DNA of 64,000 nt. Source: Paracoccaceae bacterium. Lineage in GTDB: Bacteria > Pseudomonadota > Alphaproteobacteria > Rhodobacterales > Rhodobacteraceae. The stretch lies in the NCBI GenBank assembly GCA_018607905.1, contig JABBAP010000024.1, positions 74,871 through 138,870 on the forward strand. Direction: 5' to 3'. Under the pieces are notes generated by a model. It searched no databases and had not been told where the DNA came from. It saw only the letters and a program-made list of their open reading frames with translations. Position 1 is the stretch's first letter; every line of letters begins with the position of its first letter. Positions 6,957-15,021 of this stretch are shown here, in pieces. The translations under genes and the position numbers were made by a program.

Positions 6957-7280
6957 ATGAAGTTGTTTGGTTTGAAAAACTGTGACACCTGCCGTAAGGC
7001 ATTGAAATCATTGGCCGCTGTGGGCCACGATGTGACCTTTATCGACGTTCGCGCAGATGGTGTAACCCCCGAAAACCTAAAGGTATTTCACGCTAAATTC
7101 GGCGAGGCGCTTCTCAACACCCGCTCCACAACTTGGCGCGGATTGGATGACGCAGAACGCGCGCAAGAGCCCCTAAAACTACTGATCGACCACCCAGCAT
7201 TGATGAAACGCCCGGTGATAGATCATAAAGGGTCTTTGACGTTGGGATGGACGAAAGACGTCCAATCCCAGCTGCTTTAG
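6957..7280 (+). CDS. Spx/ArsC (YffB-like) family protein
   Basis: 107 residues with a thioredoxin-like ArsC fold. The N-terminal redox site reads NCDTC (Cys9 and Cys12), and NTRSTTWRGLDD near residue 58 is the typical YffB/ArsC-like block, followed by MKRPVID. YffB-type proteins are thought to be glutathione-dependent thiol reductases; true arsenate reduction is not implied. The start is ATG 6957 with AGGGGA upstream, twelve codons inside the longest frame. The gene converges on bufD with a 4-bp overlap of the stops. Confidence 0.85.
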   Translation: MKLFGLKNCDTCRKALKSLAAVGHDVTFIDVRADGVTPENLKVFHAKFGEALLNTRSTTWRGLDDAERAQEPLKLLIDHPALMKRPVIDHKGSLTLGWTKDVQSQLL

Positions 7281-7831
7281 TCCTCAATAGGCTTGATCAA
7301 CATCCGATCCACCGACAGCGGCCCAGCCCCTTTGACGATCAAAATCGCAAACAGCACAACCCACATAAGGCGTTGATCAAGAATAAGCGCATTTGAAGGG
7401 CCATCGAACCATGCACCGATGTCTTTGCCGGCAACTCCGTGGCCATAAACATCCACAATACTTTGTACAAAAATAAACCCAACCATGCCAATGGCGGCAA
7501 GGCGGGTGAACAGGCCGATGATGATCAGCGCAGGCAAAATAAACTCTGCAACTGTACCGCCAACGGCAACCAACCAATGAAACGCACCCAATTGGCTTGT
7601 GTCATATCCCAAGGCTTCAACGGTCTTTGGGAACATCTGGATATAGGCGTTGTCGGAAGGGCTCAGAAACCCAAATATCCCATCACCCAACTTTGTTTTT
7701 GCGGAATTCCAGAAATACATCAACAACACCGCGGCAAAGGAAAACCTTGCAAATGTTGGCAAAAACCAATCCCCAAGCGCCTTTAGCACCAGCCCCATGA
7801 TCGAATTGTATAAGTTTGTGATTGCAGTCAT
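7277..7831 (-). CDS. bufD: DoxX family membrane protein (BufD of bufferin operon)
   Basis: 184 residues with about four membrane helices (FSFAAVLLMYFW, then two glycine/isoleucine-rich segments, then LMWVVLFAILIV) as in DoxX proteins. The last gene of the bufferin operon, 10 bp after bufC with GAGGGA as ribosome binding site. DoxX proteins commonly accompany bufA-bufB-bufC in proteobacteria; a role in electron transfer or peptide handling at the membrane is assumed in that literature but not proven. Confidence 0.85.
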   Translation of the reverse strand: MTAITNLYNSIMGLVLKALGDWFLPTFARFSFAAVLLMYFWNSAKTKLGDGIFGFLSPSDNAYIQMFPKTVEALGYDTSQLGAFHWLVAVGGTVAEFILPALIIIGLFTRLAAIGMVGFIFVQSIVDVYGHGVAGKDIGAWFDGPSNALILDQRLMWVVLFAILIVKGAGPLSVDRMLIKPIED

Positions 7832-7841
7832 TTCGTGTCCC

Positions 7842-8591
7842 TCACGATTTTAGTTTTGTTATGAGTTCTGATTGCAGCATCAGAACAATTGCAGCGGACA
7901 GATCGAACGTGTCATCCGTTTGTGTGCTGGCTTCATAGGCCGCGCCGAGTGTTTCCCCGTTTTGCAAAGCAGATAAGAATACTGCTTGATCAGCCCCAAT
8001 CACTTGCATGTTCAAATCCAGTGCAGGGCGGGTGATCAATACGGTTTCTGCTGCGCCTTCGGGTGCAGGGGCACCATCCGTCATGTTGAAATGCCAAATT
8101 GCGGCAATCGGGTAGGGGCTTTGCACAATCCGCACCGCAGGCGACAGCTCGATCACCGTTTCCATTAATGCATCAGGCGCTATTGCGCCAAGCGCGTCCC
8201 CAGCCACGGCCGTCGAGTCTCGAGCATGATAAGACGCTCGCCGCGCCAATTCCAACCGCGCCACATCCGCCAGATACGGAACATGCGCCAATTGCTCGAA
8301 ACCGTTCAAAAATGCTGGAAATGCCGCGCCATAAAACATCAACATCGGGTTTTTTGGTGGGTGTTGGCGCACATAAAGGCCAGACAAGTTGCGGAAATTC
8401 TCTGCGCCGATCAGTTTTTGAATCACAGGAAAGGCGGTTTCCATCGCGTCCATCAAGCTGACGATCACGTTGTTTCGATAGACGTTAAACCGTTTGCCCG
8501 CAGGGCGACCTTGAGGATCAATCAATCCAGCAGGGATTGCAGCCTCTGGATTTAGCAGAGCCTGCGTAAATTTAGCTTGGCTGACACTCAT
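7842..8591 (-). CDS. bufC: BufC/HvfC (DUF2063) partner of the MNIO enzyme
   Basis: 249 residues. The N-terminal 90 residues carry the DUF2063 pattern (RFNVYRNNVIVSLMDAMETAFP, then FRNLSGLYVRQHPP), which is the RiPP-precursor recognition part of BufC/HvfC-type proteins; the C-terminal half is less conserved. It partners the DUF692 enzyme in modifying the bufferin precursor. Its ATG overlaps the bufB TGA. The old database label 'putative DNA-binding domain' for this family is probably misleading. Confidence 0.88.
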   Translation of the reverse strand: MSVSQAKFTQALLNPEAAIPAGLIDPQGRPAGKRFNVYRNNVIVSLMDAMETAFPVIQKLIGAENFRNLSGLYVRQHPPKNPMLMFYGAAFPAFLNGFEQLAHVPYLADVARLELARRASYHARDSTAVAGDALGAIAPDALMETVIELSPAVRIVQSPYPIAAIWHFNMTDGAPAPEGAAETVLITRPALDLNMQVIGADQAVFLSALQNGETLGAAYEASTQTDDTFDLSAAIVLMLQSELITKLKS

Positions 8592-9457
8592 GCAGGGGTC
8601 GCAGGTTGCGCGGATAAGATACCATCGGCGCGGGTCATTTCAGCTGCGAGAATATCCCATTCTGGGATATCATTGTCCCATTCGATGAGGGTTGGGCGAG
8701 AGCCAGATTTTGTTAGTGTGTATTCATACAGCGCCCAAACAGGGTCGACGACTTTGCGTGAATGACTGTCAATCAGCAAGGTTGCCCCGTGATCATCAGC
8801 GTCTTCTTCATGGCCGCCAAGGTGGATTTCCCCAACGAATTCAGTAGGGAAGGCGTCGATATAGCCTTCTGGAGAGTAATTTTGGTTGGTCGCGGATACA
8901 AACACGTTGTTGACATCCAACAGCAATCCACAGCCAGATCGTTTGGCGACTTCTCTCAGAAATTCAATCTCGGAGCGGTCGCTTTCTTCAAAGGTCACAT
9001 AGGTCGAAGGATTTTCCAGTAGCATCTGCCGCCCAACGGTGGTTTGCACCAGATCAATATGTTCGATTACGCGATCAACGGTTGCCTGCGTGTAGGGAAC
9101 CGGCAGCAGATCGTTCAAAAAATGAGTTTCATGCGTGGACCAGGCCAGATGTTCGGAAAACAAACCAGGTTCCAACCATTCGACCAGATGTTTTAGGCGT
9201 GCCAAATGGTCAGGATCAAGCGGCCCCTCAGCGCCAATCGAAAGGCCAACGCCATGACATGAAATAGGGAAGTGTTCGCGCAGATGACGCAGCTGGGCAA
9301 TTGGCCGTCCGCCATCACCCATGTAATTTTCTGCGTGAATTTCCAACCAACCGACTGTGTTGGGGGATTTCAGAATACCGTCTAAATGCTGCGCCTTATA
9401 GCCAACGCCAGCCCTATTGGGAACAAAGCTTGGCTTATCTGCGCGTGCGTCCAGCAT
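8588..9457 (-). CDS. bufB: BufB/HvfB MNIO enzyme (DUF692)
   Basis: 289 residues, a TIM-barrel of the multinuclear non-heme iron oxidase (MNIO) family. Metal-ligand blocks are visible in order: EIHAENYMG, SCHGVGLS, FSEHLAW, LENPST, DVNNVFVS, EIHLGGHEED, DSHSRKV and IEWDND. MNIO enzymes of this type oxidise cysteines of the BufA precursor to oxazolone/thioamide or thiooxazole-type groups that bind copper. It is coupled to bufC. A 77-bp gap with a CCCCGGGG-centred hairpin separates it from bufA, which may let bufA be expressed at a higher level. Confidence 0.92.
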   Translation of the reverse strand: MLDARADKPSFVPNRAGVGYKAQHLDGILKSPNTVGWLEIHAENYMGDGGRPIAQLRHLREHFPISCHGVGLSIGAEGPLDPDHLARLKHLVEWLEPGLFSEHLAWSTHETHFLNDLLPVPYTQATVDRVIEHIDLVQTTVGRQMLLENPSTYVTFEESDRSEIEFLREVAKRSGCGLLLDVNNVFVSATNQNYSPEGYIDAFPTEFVGEIHLGGHEEDADDHGATLLIDSHSRKVVDPVWALYEYTLTKSGSRPTLIEWDNDIPEWDILAAEMTRADGILSAQPATPA

Positions 9458-9534
9458 TGTGAAATCACCTGATGTCAGATCGTTAAGTGGGAGTAGGGCA
9501 GGCGATCAATGCCGCCATGCCCCGGGGTGTCATC

Positions 9535-9837
9535 TTAGGACGGGATGTCACGATCCAAAGCTTCTTTGGATCCGACGCGTGCAGTACCGTCAGCCAAAGC
9601 AGGCAGCGCGATGTCTACGCATGTGCCAGATGCAACCAAAGACCAGGCATTGCCTTGGTAATCTACTGTGGATGTACCTGCGCATGATGTACCTGGGCCA
9701 GCTGCACACCCATTTTGACCAGCCAGAGCAACGCCGTAGCATTTCTCTTTGGCTTGCGCGGACGCAACATTTACTTGGGAAACCATAGCTGCGGCGACTG
9801 CGGAAGCTACTGCGAGCGTTTTTACTGTGTTTGACAT
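9535..9837 (-). CDS. bufA: Bufferin precursor BufA (DUF2282)
   Basis: 100 residues: a signal peptide (1 to about 29, ASAQA) followed by a core with four cysteines at 33, 44, 52 and 73 ([23 protein letters not shown]), the DUF2282 pattern with SLVASGTC. Bufferins are exported copper-binding peptides whose cysteines are modified by BufB and BufC. The tail after Cys73 (about 27 residues, ending LDRDIPS) is longer and more acidic than I expect for the family. First gene of the operon; a 150-bp region upstream holds a candidate promoter and hairpin. Confidence 0.9.
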   Translation of the reverse strand: MSNTVKTLAVASAVAAAMVSQVNVASAQAKEKCYGVALAGQNGCAAGPGTSCAGTSTVDYQGNAWSLVASGTCVDIALPALADGTARVGSKEALDRDIPS

Positions 9838-9930
9838 TTGAGTTCCTCTCCGAGGTTAAAACCTAAATCGCGTCTTGCGATGGGTTACTGATAGCAACGA
9901 GCGGTGGTGAAACACCACTCACATCGCCGT

Positions 9931-9960
9931 GTATAACACGTAGTTCAGCCCTTGTAACAA
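9931..9960 (-). promoter_or_regulatory. Candidate promoter of the bufferin operon
   Basis: On the minus strand TTGTTA (9955-9960) and TTATAC (9931-9936) are 18 bp apart and lie about 95 bp before bufA. A 6-bp stem GTGGTG/CACCAC with loop AAA (9904-9918) sits in the presumed leader. Bufferin operons are copper- and often ECF-sigma-controlled elsewhere, so an ECF promoter could exist that I cannot recognise. Confidence 0.3.
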
Positions 9961-10021
9961 TTCGAGAGGGAGATAAAAATATCGTAAATATTGGGCGAAT
10001 TTTTGCCAGAAGAAGCTGGTT

Positions 10022-10900
10022 TTAAACGATTCTTACTGAATTCAACCCATCACTTTTGGTGGCAGAGCAACAGATACTCATCAACGTTCGTGGCTGTTCA
10101 TAGAGCCAAGGCTGGCCTCGATGTAACATTGCTCGCTCATCCCAGATCAAAACATCACCGACCTGCCATTCGTGGGAATAGACATTTTCTTCCCGCGTAC
10201 AAAAGGCGATTGCCTCTGAAATCAACGTCTGACCTTGCGCCAAACCCATGCCTTCAACAGCAAACGCGTGGCTTGCAATATACAGTGCATCTTCGCCAGT
10301 CACTGGATTGGGCCAAATCGCGCGCCAAGGCCGATCAGGCCATTGTCGCATTTCAGGCATCGCACCGAGTTCAGCCGAAACCTGTTGGCGCGAGTGGGAT
10401 AAACGGTGCCAAATCACCGCATCCTTCAACGGTTCTTTCAAATTATCGGGCATTTCAGCCCATCCCACACGCGTCGATGCCAATTCGGTCTGCCCGCCCT
10501 GTTCGGGAACCACTTTCGCTGTCAGCAGGTTCACGAGTGCGGGGATCGGCAAAAAGGTACTGTCGGTGTGCCACAGCATATTTGCGCGTAAATTCAGTGT
10601 GTGCAGGGCCTCTGCATCGCTCACTCCACCGTCAACCTCGTTGGAAACAGGTGAGACCTTAAATTCTACCGCACGTCCCTGTGCCATTGCCTCGCGGTTT
10701 TCCAACGGCCCAAACATCTGCGCCAGCCGTGTGTGATCATCGTCCGTGATGCTTTGTGCTGGGAACAACAGCGCGGAATGTTCGTCGAACACTTGGCGGA
10801 TTTCAGGAAATAAATGATCCTCCCGCACGTCGCGCAAATCAACACCCTCAACTATCTTGCCAAATTTTGGGTGAAGGAGAGATGTGTTAAGTGCAGACAT
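10022..10900 (-). CDS. TauD/TfdA family Fe(II)/2-oxoglutarate dioxygenase
   Basis: 292 residues. HTDSTF (the HxD iron motif, near residue 110) and the distal His in WDERAMLHRGQPW (near 263) complete the facial triad; the Arg of PRTLMS near 275 would hold 2-oxoglutarate. Homologues oxidise taurine, 2,4-D, or other acids; the substrate cannot be told. The start is the ATG at 10900 with AAGGAG upstream, 17 codons inside the longest frame. It sits between the sulfate-assimilation operon and the bufferin operon, which would fit a sulfonate substrate, but that is inference. Confidence 0.85.
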   Translation of the reverse strand: MSALNTSLLHPKFGKIVEGVDLRDVREDHLFPEIRQVFDEHSALLFPAQSITDDDHTRLAQMFGPLENREAMAQGRAVEFKVSPVSNEVDGGVSDAEALHTLNLRANMLWHTDSTFLPIPALVNLLTAKVVPEQGGQTELASTRVGWAEMPDNLKEPLKDAVIWHRLSHSRQQVSAELGAMPEMRQWPDRPWRAIWPNPVTGEDALYIASHAFAVEGMGLAQGQTLISEAIAFCTREENVYSHEWQVGDVLIWDERAMLHRGQPWLYEQPRTLMSICCSATKSDGLNSVRIV

Positions 10901-10969
10901 AAAAGCGCTCCTTTGATTTCCACCAAAGAAGCCAATCAGTTTAAAACGCACAAGTCTAAAAAAGTCACA

Positions 10970-11827
10970 TCAGTCGAAGTTTTCTGTAACCCCTTCGCCG
11001 ACAAATGCCTTTTCCACGACAAATTCACCGGGCATAGAATTCGATCCTTCGGTCATGCCCGCAGTTTCGCAGATGTCTTTCACGTCCAAATTCAACGCCA
11101 TTGAGCCACAAACCATCAAACGGTCTGTGTCTTTGTTCATCGGTGGTAGATCAAACTCCTTGGCGATTGTCCCATTGCGCAAAAGATCGGTCACGCGCCC
11201 CATACGCGGGCTGTTTTCGCGGGTCGTGGTCGCATAATACTTCAATTTATCGCCGACAAACTCGCCAATCAGCGGATCATCGGCTAGGGATGCCACCAAA
11301 TCCGCACCGTATTTCAACTCACTCTCATAGCGACAGGTATGTGCCAAAATCACCTCGTCATATTTTTCATACAACTCTGGATCACGGATTAACGATGCAA
11401 ACGGTGCAATCCCTGTGCCAGTGCAGATAAAATACATCCGATTGCCGGGCAAAAGCGCGTCCAAAACCAGCGTTCCCACTGGTTTAGGGCGCAAGATGAT
11501 CTCATCCCCAACCTGAATGTGCTGTAATTTGCTGGTCAGGGGGCCATCTTGCACTTTGATGGAATAGAATTCCAATTCTTCGTCCCAACTGGGCGAGGCA
11601 ATGGAATAGGCGCGCAACAACGGTTTTTGTTTGCCCGTCTCAGGATGGGGGTCACCCATCAATCCGATCATTACAAATTCACCAGAACGAAACCGCAAGG
11701 ATTGCGGGCGGGTCACGCGAAACGAAAACAGCCAGTCGTTGTGGTGCGTAATAGAAGTAACGGTTTGCGCGTCAGGAAGTACAGGCACGGGTTTCGCCTC
11801 GTTCAATGTCAATGTTTGATCCGTCAT
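10970..11827 (-). CDS. fpr: Ferredoxin/flavodoxin-NADP reductase
   Basis: 285 residues. FAD-binding RAYSIASPS near residue 70 and NADP-binding FICTGTGIAPF near 130 are typical of bacterial FPR, and the C-terminus (VVEKAFVG) fits that group, with a short extra tail. It moves electrons between NADPH and ferredoxin or flavodoxin. The start is ATG 11827 with AAGGA 9 bp upstream, rather than the upstream codons. It is the last gene of the cys operon, 44 bp after DUF934. Since no CysJ is present, it may supply sulfite reductase through ferredoxin (inference). Confidence 0.92.
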   Translation of the reverse strand: MTDQTLTLNEAKPVPVLPDAQTVTSITHHNDWLFSFRVTRPQSLRFRSGEFVMIGLMGDPHPETGKQKPLLRAYSIASPSWDEELEFYSIKVQDGPLTSKLQHIQVGDEIILRPKPVGTLVLDALLPGNRMYFICTGTGIAPFASLIRDPELYEKYDEVILAHTCRYESELKYGADLVASLADDPLIGEFVGDKLKYYATTTRENSPRMGRVTDLLRNGTIAKEFDLPPMNKDTDRLMVCGSMALNLDVKDICETAGMTEGSNSMPGEFVVEKAFVGEGVTENFD

Positions 11828-11871
11828 TTGTCTCATTCCTTGGAAAAGGTCAATCGTTAGCGTGCTAACAA

Positions 11872-12306
11872 TTAAATGGATTGCTGCAATCGGTTCAGAT
11901 AGCTGTGCTGTTGCCAGTTTGCGCGCGCCAGCCACTGATCCTCGGGCTGGCGTTCGGCCAAAGCAGCGTCGATTTCCACTTCATCGAACCCAACTCGGCG
12001 CGCCATTGCGTATTGATCCGCCAAAACATGCCCATGCGCACGCAAACGCCCTGCAAAGCCCAACATCCGCAATGTTCGCGCAATCGAAAATCCGCGCCCA
12101 TCGTGGGACGACGGAAAAGACACACGGATCATTGAAACCGAATTGAAGTACGGCTGCAACTGTTCCGCCGTCACGGTGTTTGGCACATCCAGCCCGTAGC
12201 CTGTTTCAGGATCAGCACCGCCTTGTGTCGCCACATCCCAGTCCAGTAAGGGCCCAGACCAATCTTCGGTCACAAAGCCGCTGTCTTGTACAATTACGTT
12301 TGTCAT
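11872..12306 (-). CDS. DUF934 protein of the sulfate-assimilation operon
   Basis: 144 residues of the DUF934 family, found next to sulfite reductase in many proteobacteria and often labelled a putative sulfite-reductase-associated oxidoreductase. SFPSSHDGRGFSIARTLR near residue 65 and GHVLADQYAMARRVGFDEVEI near 92 are the conserved blocks. The ATG at 12306 is preferred to the GTG one codon upstream. Three bases separate it from the cysH stop. Biochemical function is not established. Confidence 0.85.
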   Translation of the reverse strand: MTNVIVQDSGFVTEDWSGPLLDWDVATQGGADPETGYGLDVPNTVTAEQLQPYFNSVSMIRVSFPSSHDGRGFSIARTLRMLGFAGRLRAHGHVLADQYAMARRVGFDEVEIDAALAERQPEDQWLARANWQQHSYLNRLQQSI

Positions 12307-12309
12307 CAC

Positions 12310-13047
12310 TTAAACTCTTCTTTCCACGGCGCCATCGGCTCCGAAATGTATTCCGCATTCTACTTTTTTTTGCCCACGCCAGCGTCCAGATCGCGCATCT
12401 TCGCCGCTCTTTACGGGGCTGGTACACGGGGCACATCCAATCGACGGATATCCCTTTGCCACCAGCGGATGGCGCGGCAGCGCATTGTTTTCCATATAGG
12501 CCGTCAAATCTTGTGCGCGCCAATGCGCCAACGGATTGATTTTAAAACGGTGATCCGTATCCGTTTCAAATAGCTCTAACGCAGTGCGCTGGCCATTCTG
12601 AAACCGCTTCCGCCCCGTGATCCAAGCATCAAAACCCTCTAATGCATCGTGCAACGGCGCAGTTTTACGCAAGCCGCAACACGCATCAGGGTCGCTTTGG
12701 TGCAACGTGCCATCTGGATCAATCGCAGTAATATCTTCTGGCTTGGCTTTGATAATCCGCACATCTTGCAGCTGTAATTCCTCCGCCAACTCCGCCTGAT
12801 ACTCCAGCGTTTCTGGGAACAACATTTCCGTATCAATCACAATCACAGGCGTTTGCGGTTTGATCAACGACACCAGATGCAACAACACAACGGATTCCGC
12901 TCCAAAGGACGAAACCATCGCGATTTTGCCCAAGAAGGGATCACCCAGCGTGGCGCTTAGAACAGGAATGGCCGCGTGATTGCGATACCGAAAGTTCATC
13001 AGCTCTACCCGCTCAGGAATGCTCAGATATGCGGATTCAAATGGCAT
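12310..13047 (-). CDS. cysH: APS reductase (assimilatory, CysH family)
   Basis: 245 residues. The [4Fe-4S] cluster motifs that mark APS rather than PAPS reductases are present: CC in DACCGLRK and CxxC in GCAPCT. The catalytic ECGIH motif is near the C-terminus. It reduces adenylyl sulfate to sulfite with thioredoxin. The start is ATG 13047, one base after the cysI stop; the longer frame reads into cysI. It works with CysI in the same operon. Confidence 0.95.
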   Translation of the reverse strand: MPFESAYLSIPERVELMNFRYRNHAAIPVLSATLGDPFLGKIAMVSSFGAESVVLLHLVSLIKPQTPVIVIDTEMLFPETLEYQAELAEELQLQDVRIIKAKPEDITAIDPDGTLHQSDPDACCGLRKTAPLHDALEGFDAWITGRKRFQNGQRTALELFETDTDHRFKINPLAHWRAQDLTAYMENNALPRHPLVAKGYPSIGCAPCTSPVKSGEDARSGRWRGQKKVECGIHFGADGAVERRV

Positions 13048-13048
13048 G

Positions 13049-14716
13049 TTACTCCGCCGCGATCTGCTGTTCAGGATATAGCGCTGCCTTAAACGGTTCC
13101 AATCCCACACGGCGATAGGTTTCCAAGAAGACCTCGTTTTCATCACTGCGAATATCCAGATACGTATAGATCAACCGCTCAATCGCTGGCACGATCTCGT
13201 CGTAGGCAAACCCAGGGCCAGCGCGCTCACCAATGGCAGCGGTTTCGGTGTGATCACCCCCAAGCGTAATCTGGTAATTCTCAACACCAGCACGATCCAA
13301 ACCCAAAATCCCGATATGGCCCACATGGTGGTGCCCACAGGCATTGATACAGCCCGAGATTTTGATCTTCAGCGCCCCAATATCGTGCTCCAGTTTCAAC
13401 TCATCAAACCGCGTCGCGATTTGCTGTGCCACAGGAATGGACCGCGCCGTCGCCAGCGCACAATAATCCATACCGGGGCAGGCGATGATATCTGAAATCA
13501 GCCCAATATTTGCTGTCGCCAAACCTGCCTCGCGCAATCGTGCATAAATTTCTGGCAGATTTGATTTGTGGACATGGGGCAGGATCACATTTTGCTCATG
13601 GGAAATCCGCAATTCATTATGCGCGAAATCCTCTGCAATCCCTGCCATAACCCGCAACTGATCCGCTGTTGCATCACCGGGCGTTTGCCCATGTGCTTTG
13701 ATCGAGATCGTCATGATCGAATATTCAGGGTTCTTATGCTCAGACAGGTTGGTATCCACAAAGGAACGAAAGCTCGCGTCCTTGTTCTGTAATTCAACAA
13801 ACCCATCCAACGGCGCAGTCAGATACGCAGGAGTCGCAAAGGCTTCTTTGATCTGCGCAAACAGCTTTTGATCATTCCCACCAAACGCGGCGCGTTGCGC
13901 TACAAATCGTTTCTCAACCAGCTCACGAATGGTCTCGATGCCATTCTCATGAACCGTGATTTTGATCCGCGCTTTATACTTGTTGTCGCGTCGTCCCAGA
14001 CGGTTATACACCTGCAAAACGCTCTCAACATAGGGCAGTAAATCTTCAACAAGCAGGAATTCCCGCAGCACTTTGCCAATCATTGGCGTGCGGCCCAAAC
14101 CACCACCAACAATCACCTCGTATCCAGCATCTCCGTCGCCATTACGCACCATCCGCAACCCAATGTCATGGGCTTTGGTCACAGCGCGATCTGTTTCCGA
14201 TCCAGTCACCGCGATCTTAAACTTCCGCCCCAAAAACGCGAACTCAGGGTGATCCGTGGACCACTGGCGCAGCAATTCCGCCGTTGGACGCGGATCCTCA
14301 ATCTCATCGCTCGCAGCCCCTGCAAAATGGTCTGCTGTTACGTTGCGAACACAGTTGCCAGACGTTTGGATTGCGTGCATCTCAACCTCGGCCAATGCAT
14401 CCAGAATATCAGGCACATCACGCAATTTTGGCCAGTTAAACTGAATGTTCTGGCGGGTCGTGAAATGCCCATAACCTTTGTCGAACTTCTCTGCAATCAG
14501 CGCCAATTGGCGCATTTGCCCACCGTTCAACGTGCCGTAGGGGATCGCCACACGCAGCATGTAGGCGTGCAGCTGCAAATACAGACCGTTCATCAAACGC
14601 AATGGCTTGAACTCATCTTCGGTCAGGCTGCCATCAATGCGCCGCTCCACTTGCGCGCGGAATTGTTTGTTTCGCTCGTTGATGAACTCTTTGTCAAACT
14701 CAGTGTATGAATACAT
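13049..14716 (-). CDS. cysI: Sulfite reductase hemoprotein (siroheme, [4Fe-4S])
   Basis: 555 residues of the nitrite/sulfite reductase family. The cluster-siroheme ligands are CPGMDYC (C-x5-C) and GCINACG (C-x3-C) near residues 415-455, and TTRQNIQFNW near 88 is the siroheme/substrate-binding half. It reduces sulfite to sulfide. The ATG overlaps the DUF2849 stop (TAATG). Context (cysH, cysG) favours sulfite over nitrite. No flavoprotein subunit gene is nearby, so electrons probably come from ferredoxin. Confidence 0.93.
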   Translation of the reverse strand: MYSYTEFDKEFINERNKQFRAQVERRIDGSLTEDEFKPLRLMNGLYLQLHAYMLRVAIPYGTLNGGQMRQLALIAEKFDKGYGHFTTRQNIQFNWPKLRDVPDILDALAEVEMHAIQTSGNCVRNVTADHFAGAASDEIEDPRPTAELLRQWSTDHPEFAFLGRKFKIAVTGSETDRAVTKAHDIGLRMVRNGDGDAGYEVIVGGGLGRTPMIGKVLREFLLVEDLLPYVESVLQVYNRLGRRDNKYKARIKITVHENGIETIRELVEKRFVAQRAAFGGNDQKLFAQIKEAFATPAYLTAPLDGFVELQNKDASFRSFVDTNLSEHKNPEYSIMTISIKAHGQTPGDATADQLRVMAGIAEDFAHNELRISHEQNVILPHVHKSNLPEIYARLREAGLATANIGLISDIIACPGMDYCALATARSIPVAQQIATRFDELKLEHDIGALKIKISGCINACGHHHVGHIGILGLDRAGVENYQITLGGDHTETAAIGERAGPGFAYDEIVPAIERLIYTYLDIRSDENEVFLETYRRVGLEPFKAALYPEQQIAAE

Positions 14717-15021
14717 TACGCCAACTCCGCTTGTTTGCCGTGGTGATAATTGCTCGGCCCAGTGGCCCGAAAATCTTCGCGAAAATGCGCTGGTCGGGGT
14801 TTGTCGTCGTCGCCCAATTCCGCGTCCGCAAGGTAGAGGCCAACTTTGTCCAACCCCTGTTTTTGCGCCAATCGCAGCACGTGAAACGCCAGCTTTTCTG
14901 TGTCCAAGTACAGCGCATCCTCAAACGCATCGACCCAATCGCCGTTGTCGTTCCAGTAAATTACATCGCCGCTCAGCAAATCATTTGCCGTCAGAACCTT
15001 AGGTGTGAACTTCTTCGCCAT
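14716..15021 (-). CDS. DUF2849 protein of the cys operon
   Basis: 101 residues of the DUF2849 family, small soluble proteins found in alphaproteobacterial cys operons between cysG and cysI. Conserved features are KVLTANDLLSGDVIYW near the N-terminus and LYLADAELG. The ATG overlaps the cysG TGA and the stop overlaps the cysI ATG, so it is tightly coupled to both. Function unknown; a role in siroheme insertion or sulfite reductase assembly would fit the position but is inference. Confidence 0.85.
   Translation of the reverse strand: MAKKFTPKVLTANDLLSGDVIYWNDNGDWVDAFEDALYLDTEKLAFHVLRLAQKQGLDKVGLYLADAELGDDDKPRPAHFREDFRATGPSNYHHGKQAELA

Noticed and set aside
6957-7280. Arsenate reductase of an arsenic-resistance operon
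   Set aside because: The CxxC site and TTWR block fit the YffB/Spx-like group and no ars genes are nearby.
13049-14716. Nitrite reductase instead of sulfite reductase
   Set aside because: Neighbours are APS reductase and siroheme synthase with no nitrate or nitrite transport genes.
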